Positions 8,417-17,978 of a DNA stretch of 64,000 bases are shown here, in pieces. The notes below the pieces were generated by a model. It ran no database searches. It saw nothing but the letters and a program-made list of their open reading frames with translations, and had not been told where the DNA came from. The position numbers and the translations under genes are program-made. The stretch lies in assembly GCF_901827205.1 (NCBI RefSeq), contig NZ_LR594675.1, positions 4,836,001 through 4,900,000 of the forward strand, read 5' to 3'. The stretch is from Variovorax sp. PBS-H4. Lineage in GTDB: Bacteria > Pseudomonadota > Gammaproteobacteria > Burkholderiales > Burkholderiaceae_C. Positions within the stretch are counted from its first letter, which is position 1. Every line of letters starts with the position of its first letter.

Positions 8417-9856
8417 ATGCAGGACGCACTGGACGAACTGCGCCGCGCCTTCGCCGGCCGGCTGCTGGTGGACGAGGCGGACAAGGCGCCCTTCCTGACC
8501 GACTGGCGCCGCAAATGGACCGGCCAGGCCGTCGCCGTGGCCCAGCCCGACAGCGCCGCCGACGTGGCGGCCGTCGTGCGCTGGTGCGCCGCGCACCGCA
8601 TCGCCGTAGTGCCGCAGGGCGGCAACACGGGCTTGTCGGGGGGTGCCACGCCCGATGCCTCGGGCCGCGCGCTGGTGCTGTCGCTCACACGGCTGAACAA
8701 GGTGCGCGCCATCGACACCGTCAACAACACCCTGACGGTGGAAGCCGGCGTGACATTGCAGCAGGTGCAGGAGGCCGCGCGCGAGGCCGATCGACTGTTC
8801 CCGCTGAGCTTGGCGGCCGAAGGCACGTGCACCATTGGCGGCAACCTGGCCAGCAATGCCGGCGGCGTGCAGGTGCTGCGCTACGGCAATGCGCGAGAGC
8901 TGTGCCTGGGGCTCGAAGTGGTCACGGCGCAGGGCGAACTGTGGGACGGCCTGCGCGGACTGCGCAAGGACAACACGGGCTATGACCTGCGCGACCTGTT
9001 CGTCGGCAGCGAAGGCACGCTGGGCGTGATCACCGCCGCCGTGCTCAAGCTGTATCCGCTGCCGGCCGCGCAGGTGGCCGCCTTCGTCGCCGTGCCCGAT
9101 CCGGCCGCCGCGCTTGGACTGCTGCAGTTGGCCCAATCGCGCCTGGGCGCCGGCCTCACCGCCTTTGAGCTGATGAGCGACACCTGCATCGCGCTGGTGG
9201 AAAAGCATGTGGCCAGCGCCCGGCTGCCGGTGGCCGAGCGCTCGCCCTGGTACGTGCTGCTGGAAGTCAGCGACAACGTGGACGAGGCCCATGCGAGCGC
9301 CGCCATCGAGGGCCTGCTGGAAGCCGCGCTGGACCAGGAACTGGCGACCGACGCGGCGCTTTCGGCCACGCTGGCGCAGTTCCAGGCCCTGTGGGCGCTG
9401 CGCGAGGACATCTCCGAATCACAGGGCGCCGAGGGCCGCACCATCAAGCACGACATCGCGCTGCCGATCTCGCGCATCGCCGACTTCATCGCCAGCATGG
9501 GCGAGGAGATCGCGGGCCGCTGGGCGGACGAACGGCTGGTCGTCTTCGGCCACCTGGGCGACGGCAATCTGCATTACAACCTGTCGCCCGCCGCCGACCG
9601 GCTGGGCTCGGCGCACCGTGCCGCATTCGAAGCGCTGGAGAAGCCCATCAACCAGTGCGTGCACGACGCGGTCGTCGCCCATGGCGGCTCGATCTCGGCC
9701 GAGCACGGGCTGGGCGTGCTGCGCCGCGACGAATCCGCGCGCCACAAGTCGCCGGTCGAGCTGCGCCTGATGCAAGCCCTCAAAGGCGCGCTCGATCCCC
9801 TCGGCCTCATGAACCCCGGCAAGTTGCTGCCACCCAACCAGGAGCATTCCAAATGA
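8417..9856 (+). CDS. FAD-linked D-2-hydroxyacid dehydrogenase (GlcD/D2HGDH type)
   Basis: This flavoprotein of about 479 residues has an N-terminal FAD-binding domain (VVPQGGNTGLSGGA, GTCTIGGNLASNAGG, DLFVGSEGTLGVIT) and a C-terminal FAD-oxidase domain with the metal-binding runs GHLGDGNLHYN and HGGSISAEHGLG. Relatives oxidise D-lactate, glycolate or D-2-hydroxyglutarate and pass electrons to a carrier. It is not part of the classical hpa pathway. In this operon it may oxidise a 2-hydroxyacid side product or an entry substrate; that is inference. The gene end overlaps the next start as ATGA. Confidence 0.85.
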   Translation: MQDALDELRRAFAGRLLVDEADKAPFLTDWRRKWTGQAVAVAQPDSAADVAAVVRWCAAHRIAVVPQGGNTGLSGGATPDASGRALVLSLTRLNKVRAIDTVNNTLTVEAGVTLQQVQEAAREADRLFPLSLAAEGTCTIGGNLASNAGGVQVLRYGNARELCLGLEVVTAQGELWDGLRGLRKDNTGYDLRDLFVGSEGTLGVITAAVLKLYPLPAAQVAAFVAVPDPAAALGLLQLAQSRLGAGLTAFELMSDTCIALVEKHVASARLPVAERSPWYVLLEVSDNVDEAHASAAIEGLLEAALDQELATDAALSATLAQFQALWALREDISESQGAEGRTIKHDIALPISRIADFIASMGEEIAGRWADERLVVFGHLGDGNLHYNLSPAADRLGSAHRAAFEALEKPINQCVHDAVVAHGGSISAEHGLGVLRRDESARHKSPVELRLMQALKGALDPLGLMNPGKLLPPNQEHSK

Positions 9857-11328
9857 CCACTTCCCTGCTGGACGTGGCGGGCGTCAAGGTCTCGCCCGAC
9901 CACTACATCGACGGCCGTCGCGTGCCCTCGTCCACGACTTTCGAACTCTTCAGCCCCATCGACCAGCAACCGCTGGGCCACATCGCCGAGGGCCTGGAGG
10001 ACCACACCGAAGCCGCCGTGCAGGCCGCCCAGCGCGCCTTCCCGGCCTGGAGCGCCATGAGCGCCGCCGAGCGCCTGCCCTACCTGGAGCGCTTCGCCGA
10101 GGAGATCGGCCAACGCGCAGACGACTTCTGCCGGCTGGAGACCACCGACGCGGGTGTGCTGCTCTCGCGCATGCGCCACGGCGTGGTGCCGCGGGCCATG
10201 CTCAACATCCGCTGGTTCGCGCAGCACGCGTTGGACCTGCAGAACCGCCCCATCGACACCGAGCAGGCTCACCACATCGTGCGCCACGACCCGGCCGGCG
10301 TGGTGGTGATCATCACGCCGTGGAATGCGCCGCTGATGCTCTCCACCTGGAAGCTGGGCCCGGCCCTGGCCGCCGGCAACACCTGCGTGCTGAAGCCGCC
10401 GGAGTGGGCGCCGCTGACCTGCTCGCTGCTGGCCGACTGCGCCGACGCGGCCGGCCTGCCACTGGGTGTCTTCAACGTCGTGCAGGGCACGGGCGCCAGC
10501 ACCGGCGCGCGGCTGGTGGGCGATGCGCGCATCGCGCGCGTCTCCTTCACCGGCAGCGTGCCCACGGCCAAGTCCATCGCGCAGGCCGCCGGGGCCAACC
10601 TGGTGCCGTGCAGCCTGGAGCTGGGCGGCAAGAGCCCCTTCATCGTGCTGGAAGATGCCGACCTGGACGGCGCCGCTGCCACCGGCGCGCTGATGTACCG
10701 CAACGCCGGCCAGGTTTGCCTGGCAGGCACGCGCTTCCTGGTGCACGAGAAGGTGGCCGAGCGCTTCATCGCCACCATGCGCAGCCACGTCGAGAAGCTC
10801 AACGTGGGCGACCCCCGCGACGAGGCCACCGAGGTCGGTCCCATCATCCATCCGCGCCAGGTGGCGCGCGTCGAAGGCTTCGTGCAGCGCGCCGTCGCTG
10901 CCGGTGCAGAGCTGCTGTGGGGCGGCGAGCGCCACGGCTTCGGCGTTCAGTACTTCCAGCCCACCATGCTCACCAACGTGGCGCAGGACAGCGAGATCGT
11001 GCAGAACGAGGTCTTCGGCCCCGTGCTCACGCTGCAGACCTTCACCAGCGACGAAGAGGCAATTGCACTGGCCAACGGCACCGACTACGGCCTGGGCGGC
11101 GTTTGCTATGGCCAAACCGAGCATGCGACCGAGGTGGCGAAGCAGGTGCGCACCGGCTTCATCTGGGTCAACAGCTTCGGCATCCGCGACCTGGCCGCGC
11201 CCTTCGGCGGCATCAAGCGCTCCGGGGTGGGCCGCGAAGGCGGGGACTGGAGCTTCGAATTCTTCTGCGACATCAAGGATGTCGTGATTCCCAAAAAGCC
11301 GTTCAAGGCGAGCTTCAGCCACCGCTGA
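9853..11328 (+). CDS. hpaE: HpaE-like aldehyde dehydrogenase
   Basis: The 491-residue NAD(P)-dependent aldehyde dehydrogenase has the expected blocks: ITPWNAPLMLSTWK (cofactor site), SLELGGKSPFIV with the general-base Glu, AGQVCLAGTRFLV with the catalytic Cys, and NEVFGPVLTLQTF. In hpa clusters this position belongs to 5-carboxymethyl-2-hydroxymuconate semialdehyde dehydrogenase, which oxidises the ring-cleavage product. The start overlaps the preceding stop (ATGA). Family membership is sure; the substrate is inferred from the neighbouring HpaD-, HpaH- and HpaI-like genes. Confidence 0.85.
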   Translation: MTTSLLDVAGVKVSPDHYIDGRRVPSSTTFELFSPIDQQPLGHIAEGLEDHTEAAVQAAQRAFPAWSAMSAAERLPYLERFAEEIGQRADDFCRLETTDAGVLLSRMRHGVVPRAMLNIRWFAQHALDLQNRPIDTEQAHHIVRHDPAGVVVIITPWNAPLMLSTWKLGPALAAGNTCVLKPPEWAPLTCSLLADCADAAGLPLGVFNVVQGTGASTGARLVGDARIARVSFTGSVPTAKSIAQAAGANLVPCSLELGGKSPFIVLEDADLDGAAATGALMYRNAGQVCLAGTRFLVHEKVAERFIATMRSHVEKLNVGDPRDEATEVGPIIHPRQVARVEGFVQRAVAAGAELLWGGERHGFGVQYFQPTMLTNVAQDSEIVQNEVFGPVLTLQTFTSDEEAIALANGTDYGLGGVCYGQTEHATEVAKQVRTGFIWVNSFGIRDLAAPFGGIKRSGVGREGGDWSFEFFCDIKDVVIPKKPFKASFSHR

Positions 11329-11349
11329 ACGCCAACCAGGAGAAATTTC

Positions 11350-12216
11350 ATGGGACAAATTGTTGGATCGGCCATCGTGTCGCATCACCCCGGCCTCATG
11401 CAGTGCGAGGAATTCCGCCGCCTGCAGGGCGCAGGCGAGGACTCGGACCTGATTGCGGGCTATGCCCGGCTGCAGGCCCGCATCGACGAGGCCAAGCCCG
11501 ACGTGGTGATGATTTTCGACAGCCACTGGTTCACCACCGGCTACCACCTGGTGGACGGCGGCGAGCGCTACACCGGCACCTACATCTCGGACGAGATGCC
11601 CTGGTACCTGCACGGCGTGCCCTACGATTACCGCGGCCATCCGAAGCTGGCCATGGCCATCGAGGCGGTCTCGCGCGAGCAGGGCGGCTACAACCGCGCC
11701 ATCCGCCATCCGGACCTGGGCCGCCACTACGCCACGGTCAACCTCGTCAAGCAGCTGCGGCTGGAGCTGAGCAACACGCCGGTGGTCACGGTGAGCTCCT
11801 GCCAGAACTGCGAATGGCCGCACTTCCTCAAGTCGGGCGAGGCCATCGGGGAGGCCATCCGCCGCAGCGACCTGCGCGTGGTGCTGCTGGCCTCGGGAGC
11901 GTTGAGCCACAAGTTCAACGGCATCGACTGGAAGCCGAACCATCCGCGCATCTTCCACGAGACCAACGTCTCCTCGCCCGAGAACATCGAGAGCGACAAG
12001 GGCGCCATCGCGCTGATGGCCGAAGGCCGGCACGACATGATCCTGGATCGGTGGGACGGCGAGTACCGCCGCAAGCCCTGGGAGGCCTTCGGCGCGCACT
12101 ACCTGCAGATGCTGGGCGCCATGGGCGGCGCCGACTGCCGCGCGAAGGGCGAGGCCCTGTCCGCCTACGAGAACGCCCGGGGCACCGGGAACATCCACGT
12201 CTGGTTCCCCGCCTGA
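11350..12216 (+). CDS. hpaD: HpaD-like class III extradiol ring-cleavage dioxygenase
   Basis: The 288-residue protein is a LigB-fold, Fe(II)-dependent extradiol dioxygenase resembling enterobacterial 3,4-dihydroxyphenylacetate 2,3-dioxygenase. Conserved runs include SHHPGLM, VVMIFDSHWFTTGYH, GTYISDEMPWYLHGVPYDY and LLASGALSHKFNG; the histidines in the first two and last runs are expected metal or catalytic ligands. The ATG at 11350 has AGGAG about eight bases upstream. It sits between the aldehyde dehydrogenase and FAH-family genes and is the likely ring-opening step. The true catechol substrate may differ from homoprotocatechuate. Confidence 0.85.
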   Translation: MGQIVGSAIVSHHPGLMQCEEFRRLQGAGEDSDLIAGYARLQARIDEAKPDVVMIFDSHWFTTGYHLVDGGERYTGTYISDEMPWYLHGVPYDYRGHPKLAMAIEAVSREQGGYNRAIRHPDLGRHYATVNLVKQLRLELSNTPVVTVSSCQNCEWPHFLKSGEAIGEAIRRSDLRVVLLASGALSHKFNGIDWKPNHPRIFHETNVSSPENIESDKGAIALMAEGRHDMILDRWDGEYRRKPWEAFGAHYLQMLGAMGGADCRAKGEALSAYENARGTGNIHVWFPA

Positions 12217-12232
12217 GCACCGCGAGTCCATC

Positions 12233-13177
12233 ATGAACTTCGAATTCCCACTCCAGAGCGTGCCCGCGGTGATGCAGGGCCCCCGCGTCGAGCGACGCCG
12301 CGTCCTCATCGGCGGCAGCGCCTTCTGGGGCACGATGGTGGAAGAAAGCGCCGACGCCGGCCGCCTGCGCCTGGACGACGGCCGCGTGCTCGACGCCGAT
12401 GCGCAGACCTACCTGCCGCCGGTCAATCCCAGCAAGATCATCGCGGTCCACATCTCCTACAGCTCGCGCAGTTTCGAGACCCGCAACAAGCCGAAGCCGA
12501 CCGAGACGCCCACCTACTTCACCAAGCCGCCCACCTCACTCAACGGCCACAAGGGCCAGATCCTCAAGCCGGCGGACTGCAAGTACCTCAACTACGAAGG
12601 CGAGTACGCCGTGGTGATCGGCCGCACCTGCCGCAACGTGACGCCCGACGAAGCCTGGGACTACATCGAGGGCTTCTGCCCTGCGCTCGACATGGGCCTG
12701 CAGGATTTCCGCGACACCGACCAGGGCAGCATGCTGCGGGTCAAGGGCGCGGACACGCTGCTGCCCATCGGCCCGGGCATCGTGCGCGGCGTCAACCTGT
12801 TCGAGCAGACGCTGCGCACCACGGTGGACGGCCTGGTGGTGCAGGAAGCGCACATCGGCGAAGAGACGATCTGGGGCCCGCACTACGTGATCGCCGATAT
12901 CGCGCGCCACATCACGCTGATGCCCGGCGACGTGATACTGATGGGCACGCCCTGCCATTCACGCAGCGTCAACCCCGGCAACGTCGTCGCCTGCGAGATC
13001 ACCGGCATCGGCCGCGTCGAGGGCACGGTGGTGGGCATCGAGGCGCCGCGCGCCGCGGCGCTGGGCGTGGGCCATGCGCCCACCGACAGCCCCGAGGTGC
13101 GCCGCGTGGCGCTCGGCTTCGACGAGCGCGTGCCGGAACACTTCAAGGCCAACCTGCGCGCGGCCAAGGGCGAATGA
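12233..13177 (+). CDS. FAH-family hydrolase/decarboxylase (HpaG-like)
   Basis: The 314-residue protein has an N-terminal segment followed by the FAH catalytic fold: NYEGEYAVVIGRTCRNV with acidic metal ligands, CPALDMGLQDFRDTDQGSM and PGDVILMGTPCHSR. In the hpa pathway HpaG decarboxylates and isomerises the dehydrogenase product; it is a double-domain protein, whereas this has one catalytic domain, so an isomerase function is not assured. Its end overlaps the next start (ATGA). It presumably processes the product of the HpaD- and HpaE-like steps. Confidence 0.82.
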   Translation: MNFEFPLQSVPAVMQGPRVERRRVLIGGSAFWGTMVEESADAGRLRLDDGRVLDADAQTYLPPVNPSKIIAVHISYSSRSFETRNKPKPTETPTYFTKPPTSLNGHKGQILKPADCKYLNYEGEYAVVIGRTCRNVTPDEAWDYIEGFCPALDMGLQDFRDTDQGSMLRVKGADTLLPIGPGIVRGVNLFEQTLRTTVDGLVVQEAHIGEETIWGPHYVIADIARHITLMPGDVILMGTPCHSRSVNPGNVVACEITGIGRVEGTVVGIEAPRAAALGVGHAPTDSPEVRRVALGFDERVPEHFKANLRAAKGE

Positions 13178-14175
13178 TCGGCAAGGTCTGCATCGTCGGG
13201 GCGGGCGCCATCGGCGGTCTGATCGGCACCCGCCTGGCCGCAGCCGGCCAGGCCGAGGTCAGTGCTCTGGCACGCGGTGCCACGTTGGAAGCCCTGCGGC
13301 GCGACGGCTGGCAACTGCAGGCGGCTGACGGCGAGCGGCTGCAGGTGCCCACCCGCGCCTCCGACCGGCCTGCGGAGCTGGGGCCGCAGGACTTGGTCAT
13401 CGTCGCGGTCAAGGGGCCGGCGCTGGCCAGCCTCGCGCCGACGCTGGGGCCGCTGCTGGGCTCGAACACCCTCGTGCTGCCCGCGATGAACGGCGTGCCC
13501 TGGTGGTTCTGCCAGCGCATCAACGGCTTCGTGGAAACGGGCCTGCGCAGCGTCGATCCCGATGGCCGCGTCGCCGCCGCCATCGGCTACGAGCGCGTGC
13601 TGGGCGCCGTGGTGCATGCCAGCGCATCCACCCCGCAGCCCGGCATGGTCCAGCATCACATGGGCCGGGGCCTGATCGTGGGCGAGCCCGACGGGCGGCC
13701 CAGCGAGCGGGCCGAGGCCGTCGTTTCGCTGCTTGCGCGCGCGGGCTTCGACGCCACCCGCAGCGACGATGTGCGCTCGGCCGTCTGGTACAAGTTGTGG
13801 GGCAACCTCACGATGAACCCGGTGAGCGCCATCACCGGCGCCACCGTGGACCGCATCCTGGCGGATCCGCTCGTGCGCGACTTCTGCTCCGCCGCCATGC
13901 AGGAAGCCGCCCTGATCGGCCGGCAGATCGGCTGCTCCATCGACGAAGCGCCCGAGGCCCGCCACGCGGTGACCGCCAAGCTGGGTGCCTTTCGCACCTC
14001 CATGCTGCAGGACGCCCAGGCCGGCCGGCCGCTGGAGCTCGATGCCATCGTGGGTGCCACCTACGAGATCGGCCAGCGGCTGGGGGTCGCCACCCCCGCC
14101 ATCGGGACGCTGCTGGGCATGGCCCGGCTCTTCGGCCGCGTCCACGGCCTCTATCCCGAACGCTCGCCCGCATGA
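13174..14175 (+). CDS. Ketopantoate reductase (PanE/ApbA) family protein
   Basis: The 333-residue protein has an N-terminal NADPH-binding Rossmann domain (KVCIVGAGAIGGLIGTRLAA) and a C-terminal helical domain with YKLWGNLTMNPVSAITGAT, where the Lys is typical of the catalytic site. True PanE makes pantoate for coenzyme A. A catabolic-operon member coupled by ATGA to its neighbour is more likely to reduce another 2-oxo acid. Its own end overlaps the start of an aldehyde dehydrogenase remnant, so the operon once continued. Confidence 0.82.
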   Translation: MIGKVCIVGAGAIGGLIGTRLAAAGQAEVSALARGATLEALRRDGWQLQAADGERLQVPTRASDRPAELGPQDLVIVAVKGPALASLAPTLGPLLGSNTLVLPAMNGVPWWFCQRINGFVETGLRSVDPDGRVAAAIGYERVLGAVVHASASTPQPGMVQHHMGRGLIVGEPDGRPSERAEAVVSLLARAGFDATRSDDVRSAVWYKLWGNLTMNPVSAITGATVDRILADPLVRDFCSAAMQEAALIGRQIGCSIDEAPEARHAVTAKLGAFRTSMLQDAQAGRPLELDAIVGATYEIGQRLGVATPAIGTLLGMARLFGRVHGLYPERSPA

Positions 14176-14627
14176 CCTCGAGAACCCACGGCAACTACAT
14201 CGGCGGCCACTGGAACGAAGGCCAGGACGCCGCGCCCGACATCAACCCGTCAGACACGCGGGACGTGGTCGGCCTCTACGCACGCGCCAGCCGCGCCGAC
14301 GCCGAGGCCGCCGTCGCCGCAGCAACGCGCCGACGCGCTCGACCAGGCCGGCAGCGAGATCCAGGCCCGCAAGGCCGAGCTGGCCGAGCTGCTGGCGCGC
14401 GAGGAAGGCAAGGCCCTGCCCGACGCGCTGGGCGAGGTGGTGCGCGCCGCGGCGCCTTCCATTCGACGGGCCAGCGCTGCACCGCGTCCTCCACGGTGAT
14501 CCGCGTGCGCGATGCGGACGAAGCCCTGGCGGTCGCCAACGACACGGCCTTCGGCCTGTCATCGGGCGTGTGCACCACCTCGCTGAAATCGGCCGCCCGC
14601 TTAGAGACCGCTTACATCCAGCCCTGA
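14172..14627 (+). pseudogene. Aldehyde dehydrogenase remnant with several internal deletions
   Basis: Only conserved blocks of a gene that is normally about 1.4 kb remain. In order: MTSRTHGNYIGGHWNEGQ and INPSDTRDVVGLYARA (N-terminus); in another frame QQRADALDQAGSEIQARKAE and LLAREEGKALPDALGEVVRA; then FHSTGQRCTASS (catalytic Cys block); then DADEALAVANDTAFGLSSGV; then a short TAYIQP end. The pattern fits the alpha-ketoglutaric semialdehyde dehydrogenase branch. At least three, probably four, internal deletions are needed. The ATG still overlaps the preceding stop as ATGA, so the gene was once the next operon member. Confidence 0.82.
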
Positions 14628-14638
14628 GGAAACCGACC

Positions 14639-15697
14639 ATGGCATCGTCGTTGTTCAACTTCCCGCGCTCCGCCGCCGACGCGCCCTCAGTGCCCGAGGG
14701 CGCGGCGCTGAGCCGCCGTCGCCTGCTGGCCGCCGGCTGCCTGTGCTGCGCGCTGCCGCTGGCCAACGCCCAGTCCGCAGGCCCGCTGCCTGCCGCGGCC
14801 CAGGCCCACCTGGACGCTGCCCGGCGCGCCGCCGGCACCGACCTGCTCGCCTACATGCGCCTGGGCGACGGCATCGCGCCCACGCCGAGCGCACCGCCGG
14901 TGTCGCCCGATGCGCTGATGGCCCTGCCCGCGCCGGCACCGGGCTGGGCCTTCGACAACCTGTGCTTCGTCGGCAACAAGTGGGTGAGCGCCTGGGGCAT
15001 GACCACGTCGGAAGGCCTGGTCGTGATCGACGCCATGGACAACGACGAGGAGGCGCGCACCCTGGTGGCCGCGGGCCTGCGCAAGCTGGGCCAGGACCCG
15101 GCCACGATCCGCGCCGTGCTGATCACCCACGGCCATGGCGACCACTACGGCGGCTTCGCCCATCTGAAGTCCCTCTCCGGCGCACGCGCCGGCATGAGCG
15201 ATGCGGACTGGACGATGACCGAGACCAAGCTCGAGTTCGACCGGCCCGACTGGGGCCGCCCACCCAAGCGCGATCTGGTGCTCAAGGAAGGCGAGGCGCT
15301 GAACTGGGGCGACTCCAAGATCGACGTGCTGCTCACCCCGGGCCATACCAAGGGCACGGTCTCGCTGCTGTTCGACGTGCGCGAGGGCACGCGGCGCCAT
15401 CGCGCGCTGCCGTGGGGCGGCACCGCCTTCAACTTCCAGCGCAGCCCCGACCGCATGCAGCGCCTGCAAGCCTACATCGACCAGACGGACCGCGTGCGTC
15501 GCCTCGTGCGGTCCCAGGGCGTGGACGTGTTCATCTCCAACCACGACATCTTCGACGAGGCCGTGAACAAGCTGCAGGCCCGCCAGCAGGACGGCGCCGG
15601 CCGCAATCCCTTCGTCATGGGCACCGAGAACGTGGTGCGCGCCCTGACCGTGATGAACGAATGCGCGCGGGCAACCCAGGTGGTGTGGAGTGCCTGA
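14639..15697 (+). CDS. Secreted MBL-fold metallo-hydrolase
   Basis: This protein of about 352 residues begins with a probable Tat-like leader (SRRRLLAAGCLCCALPLANA). The metallo-beta-lactamase fold follows, with the zinc motif THGHGDHYGG (HxHxDH), the downstream LLTPGHTKGTVSLLF and a late ISNHDIFDE. The layout recalls subclass B3-like hydrolases, but that does not establish beta-lactamase activity; periplasmic esterase or lactonase roles are equally possible. It lies between two decayed genes and faces no obvious regulator. The start ATG at 14639 has AGGAAAC just upstream. Confidence 0.82.
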   Translation: MASSLFNFPRSAADAPSVPEGAALSRRRLLAAGCLCCALPLANAQSAGPLPAAAQAHLDAARRAAGTDLLAYMRLGDGIAPTPSAPPVSPDALMALPAPAPGWAFDNLCFVGNKWVSAWGMTTSEGLVVIDAMDNDEEARTLVAAGLRKLGQDPATIRAVLITHGHGDHYGGFAHLKSLSGARAGMSDADWTMTETKLEFDRPDWGRPPKRDLVLKEGEALNWGDSKIDVLLTPGHTKGTVSLLFDVREGTRRHRALPWGGTAFNFQRSPDRMQRLQAYIDQTDRVRRLVRSQGVDVFISNHDIFDEAVNKLQARQQDGAGRNPFVMGTENVVRALTVMNECARATQVVWSA

Positions 15698-15706
15698 GCC
15701 AGGCGA

Positions 15707-16087
15707 TCACGCGAAGCCGTAGAGCCGCGCGGGCTGTCGACCAGGATTACTTGGCGAACCTGCGCATCCGGCACCACTCGCAGAACTGGTCGACGAGGTC
15801 CGCATCGCGGGGCACCTGCGCCGGCGCGAACAGCGCCGGATGCGGCCAGTTGGTGCCGAAGACCACAGGATGCGCAGCATCGCCTGAAATCCGGGATGGC
15901 CCACGCCCTCGCTGCCGCCGTAGCCCTTCATCAGGGTCGAGACACGCACGCCACGCATGCCGCCGTCATGCAGCGCGTGCAATTGGCGTGGTCGATGTCG
16001 CGATGCCGGCGACGCCGCGGGCCCGGTCCTGGCCCAGCTCGGCGATGAGGTCGAGCGTGAGGTGGGCGGCTGCTGCGAGGCAGACGC
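15707..16087 (-). pseudogene. Amidohydrolase (Amidohydro_2) remnant
   Basis: On the minus strand, pieces of a TIM-barrel amidohydrolase appear in several frames: HLTLDLIAELGQDRARGVAG, then LHALHDGGMRGVRVSTLMKG, then VVFGTNWPHPALFAPAQVP, then WVPDAQVRQVILVDSP and ARLYGFA at the end. The GTNWPHP block and the LVDSPARLYGF ending are hallmarks of the family, which includes pyrone-dicarboxylate lactonases. About 100 residues are missing between the second and third pieces, and single bases are lost between the last ones. The gene cannot give a working product. Confidence 0.75.
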
Positions 16088-17065
16088 TCACTCTGCGGTG
16101 GCGCCGGAGTCGCGCACGATGGCCTTCCACTTCTCGTGCTCGCGCTGGGCGAAAGCGCCGAATTGCTCGGGCGTGCCGCCCGCGGGCTCGGCCCCTTCGC
16201 GCACCATCTGTTCCTCCAGCGAGGGCAGCGCGTCGTTCACCGTCTTGTTGACCAGCTGAATGACCGAGGCCGGCGTGCCCTTGGGCGCGAAGAAGCCGAA
16301 CCACGAACTGGCCGAGAAGCCCGGAAAGCCCTTCTCGGCCACGGTCGGCACGCCAGGCAGCGAGCGCGATGGCCGGTCGCCGGACACGGCCAGCGCCCGC
16401 AGCTTGCCCGCGCGGATGTGCTGGATCACCGTGGGTGCGGTGGCGAACATGAACTGCAGACGCCCGGCCAGCAGGTCGGTGAGCGCATTGGCGCCCTTGT
16501 AGGGCACGTGGACGGTCTCCACGCCGCTGCGCTGGCTCAGCATGAAGCTCGACAGGTGCGACGAGGTGCCCACGCCGGTCGAGCCATAGGACAGCTTGCC
16601 CGGATTGGCCTTGGCATAAGCGATGAACTGCGCCAGGTCCTTGGCCGGGACGCTCGGATGCACGACCAGCACGTTGGGCACGTCGGCGATCTGCACCACC
16701 GGCACGAGGTCCTTGAGCGGGTCGTAGGGCAGGTTCTTGTAGAGCGTCTGGTTGACCGTCATCGGCCCCACGGAGTTGACGATCAGCGTGTAGCCGTCCG
16801 GTGCGGCGCGCACCACCGTCTCGGTGCCGATGTTGCCGCCCGCGCCCGGCTTGTTGTCGATGACGAAGGGCTGGCCCAGCTTCTCGTTGAGCTTCTGCGC
16901 CGTCGCGCGGGCCAGGATGTCCGTGGTGCCGCCGGCCGTGAAGGCCACGATCACCTTCACGGGCTTGGTCGGATAGGCCTGGGCCAGGGCCCCGGCGGAC
17001 AGGGCCAGCGCCGCCGCTCCCGCCAGCAGACGCGTGCCCAGCCGCGAGAGTTTCATGCGTGTCAT
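16088..17065 (-). CDS. Bug/TctC-family periplasmic substrate-binding receptor
   Basis: The 325-residue protein has a clear signal peptide (LLAGAAALALSAGALAQA) followed by the family landmarks YPTKPVKVIVAFTAGGTTDI and KPGAGGNIGTETVV, and AKANPGKLSYGSTGVGTSSH in the middle. It binds an unknown small acid in the periplasm. The ATG at 17065 has GGAGA five bases upstream. It lies just downstream of the class II aldolase gene on the same strand, and the LysR gene faces both. No membrane transporter subunits are nearby. Confidence 0.9.
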   Translation of the reverse strand: MTRMKLSRLGTRLLAGAAALALSAGALAQAYPTKPVKVIVAFTAGGTTDILARATAQKLNEKLGQPFVIDNKPGAGGNIGTETVVRAAPDGYTLIVNSVGPMTVNQTLYKNLPYDPLKDLVPVVQIADVPNVLVVHPSVPAKDLAQFIAYAKANPGKLSYGSTGVGTSSHLSSFMLSQRSGVETVHVPYKGANALTDLLAGRLQFMFATAPTVIQHIRAGKLRALAVSGDRPSRSLPGVPTVAEKGFPGFSASSWFGFFAPKGTPASVIQLVNKTVNDALPSLEEQMVREGAEPAGGTPEQFGAFAQREHEKWKAIVRDSGATAE

Positions 17066-17097
17066 CGTTGTCTCCAATGTCGTGGTTGTTCGGTTCT

Positions 17098-17886
<789 letters not shown>

Positions 17887-17978
17887 GAAATGCCCTTCTT
17901 CCTGAAAAGACGGGCATCGTCCTGCGTCATCGCCGGCCGGTCCAATCGCCAATGGTGCCGGCGTCATATCCTTAATTC

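Noticed and set aside
9574..12333. A 919-residue open frame antisense to the hpaE-like and hpaD-like genes
   Set aside because: It is a shadow of well-recognised enzymes on the plus strand and has no recognisable domain.
14639..15697. MBL protein as a metallo-beta-lactamase resistance gene
   Set aside because: The zinc motif and leader fit many periplasmic MBL hydrolases; nothing specific to beta-lactamases can be shown.
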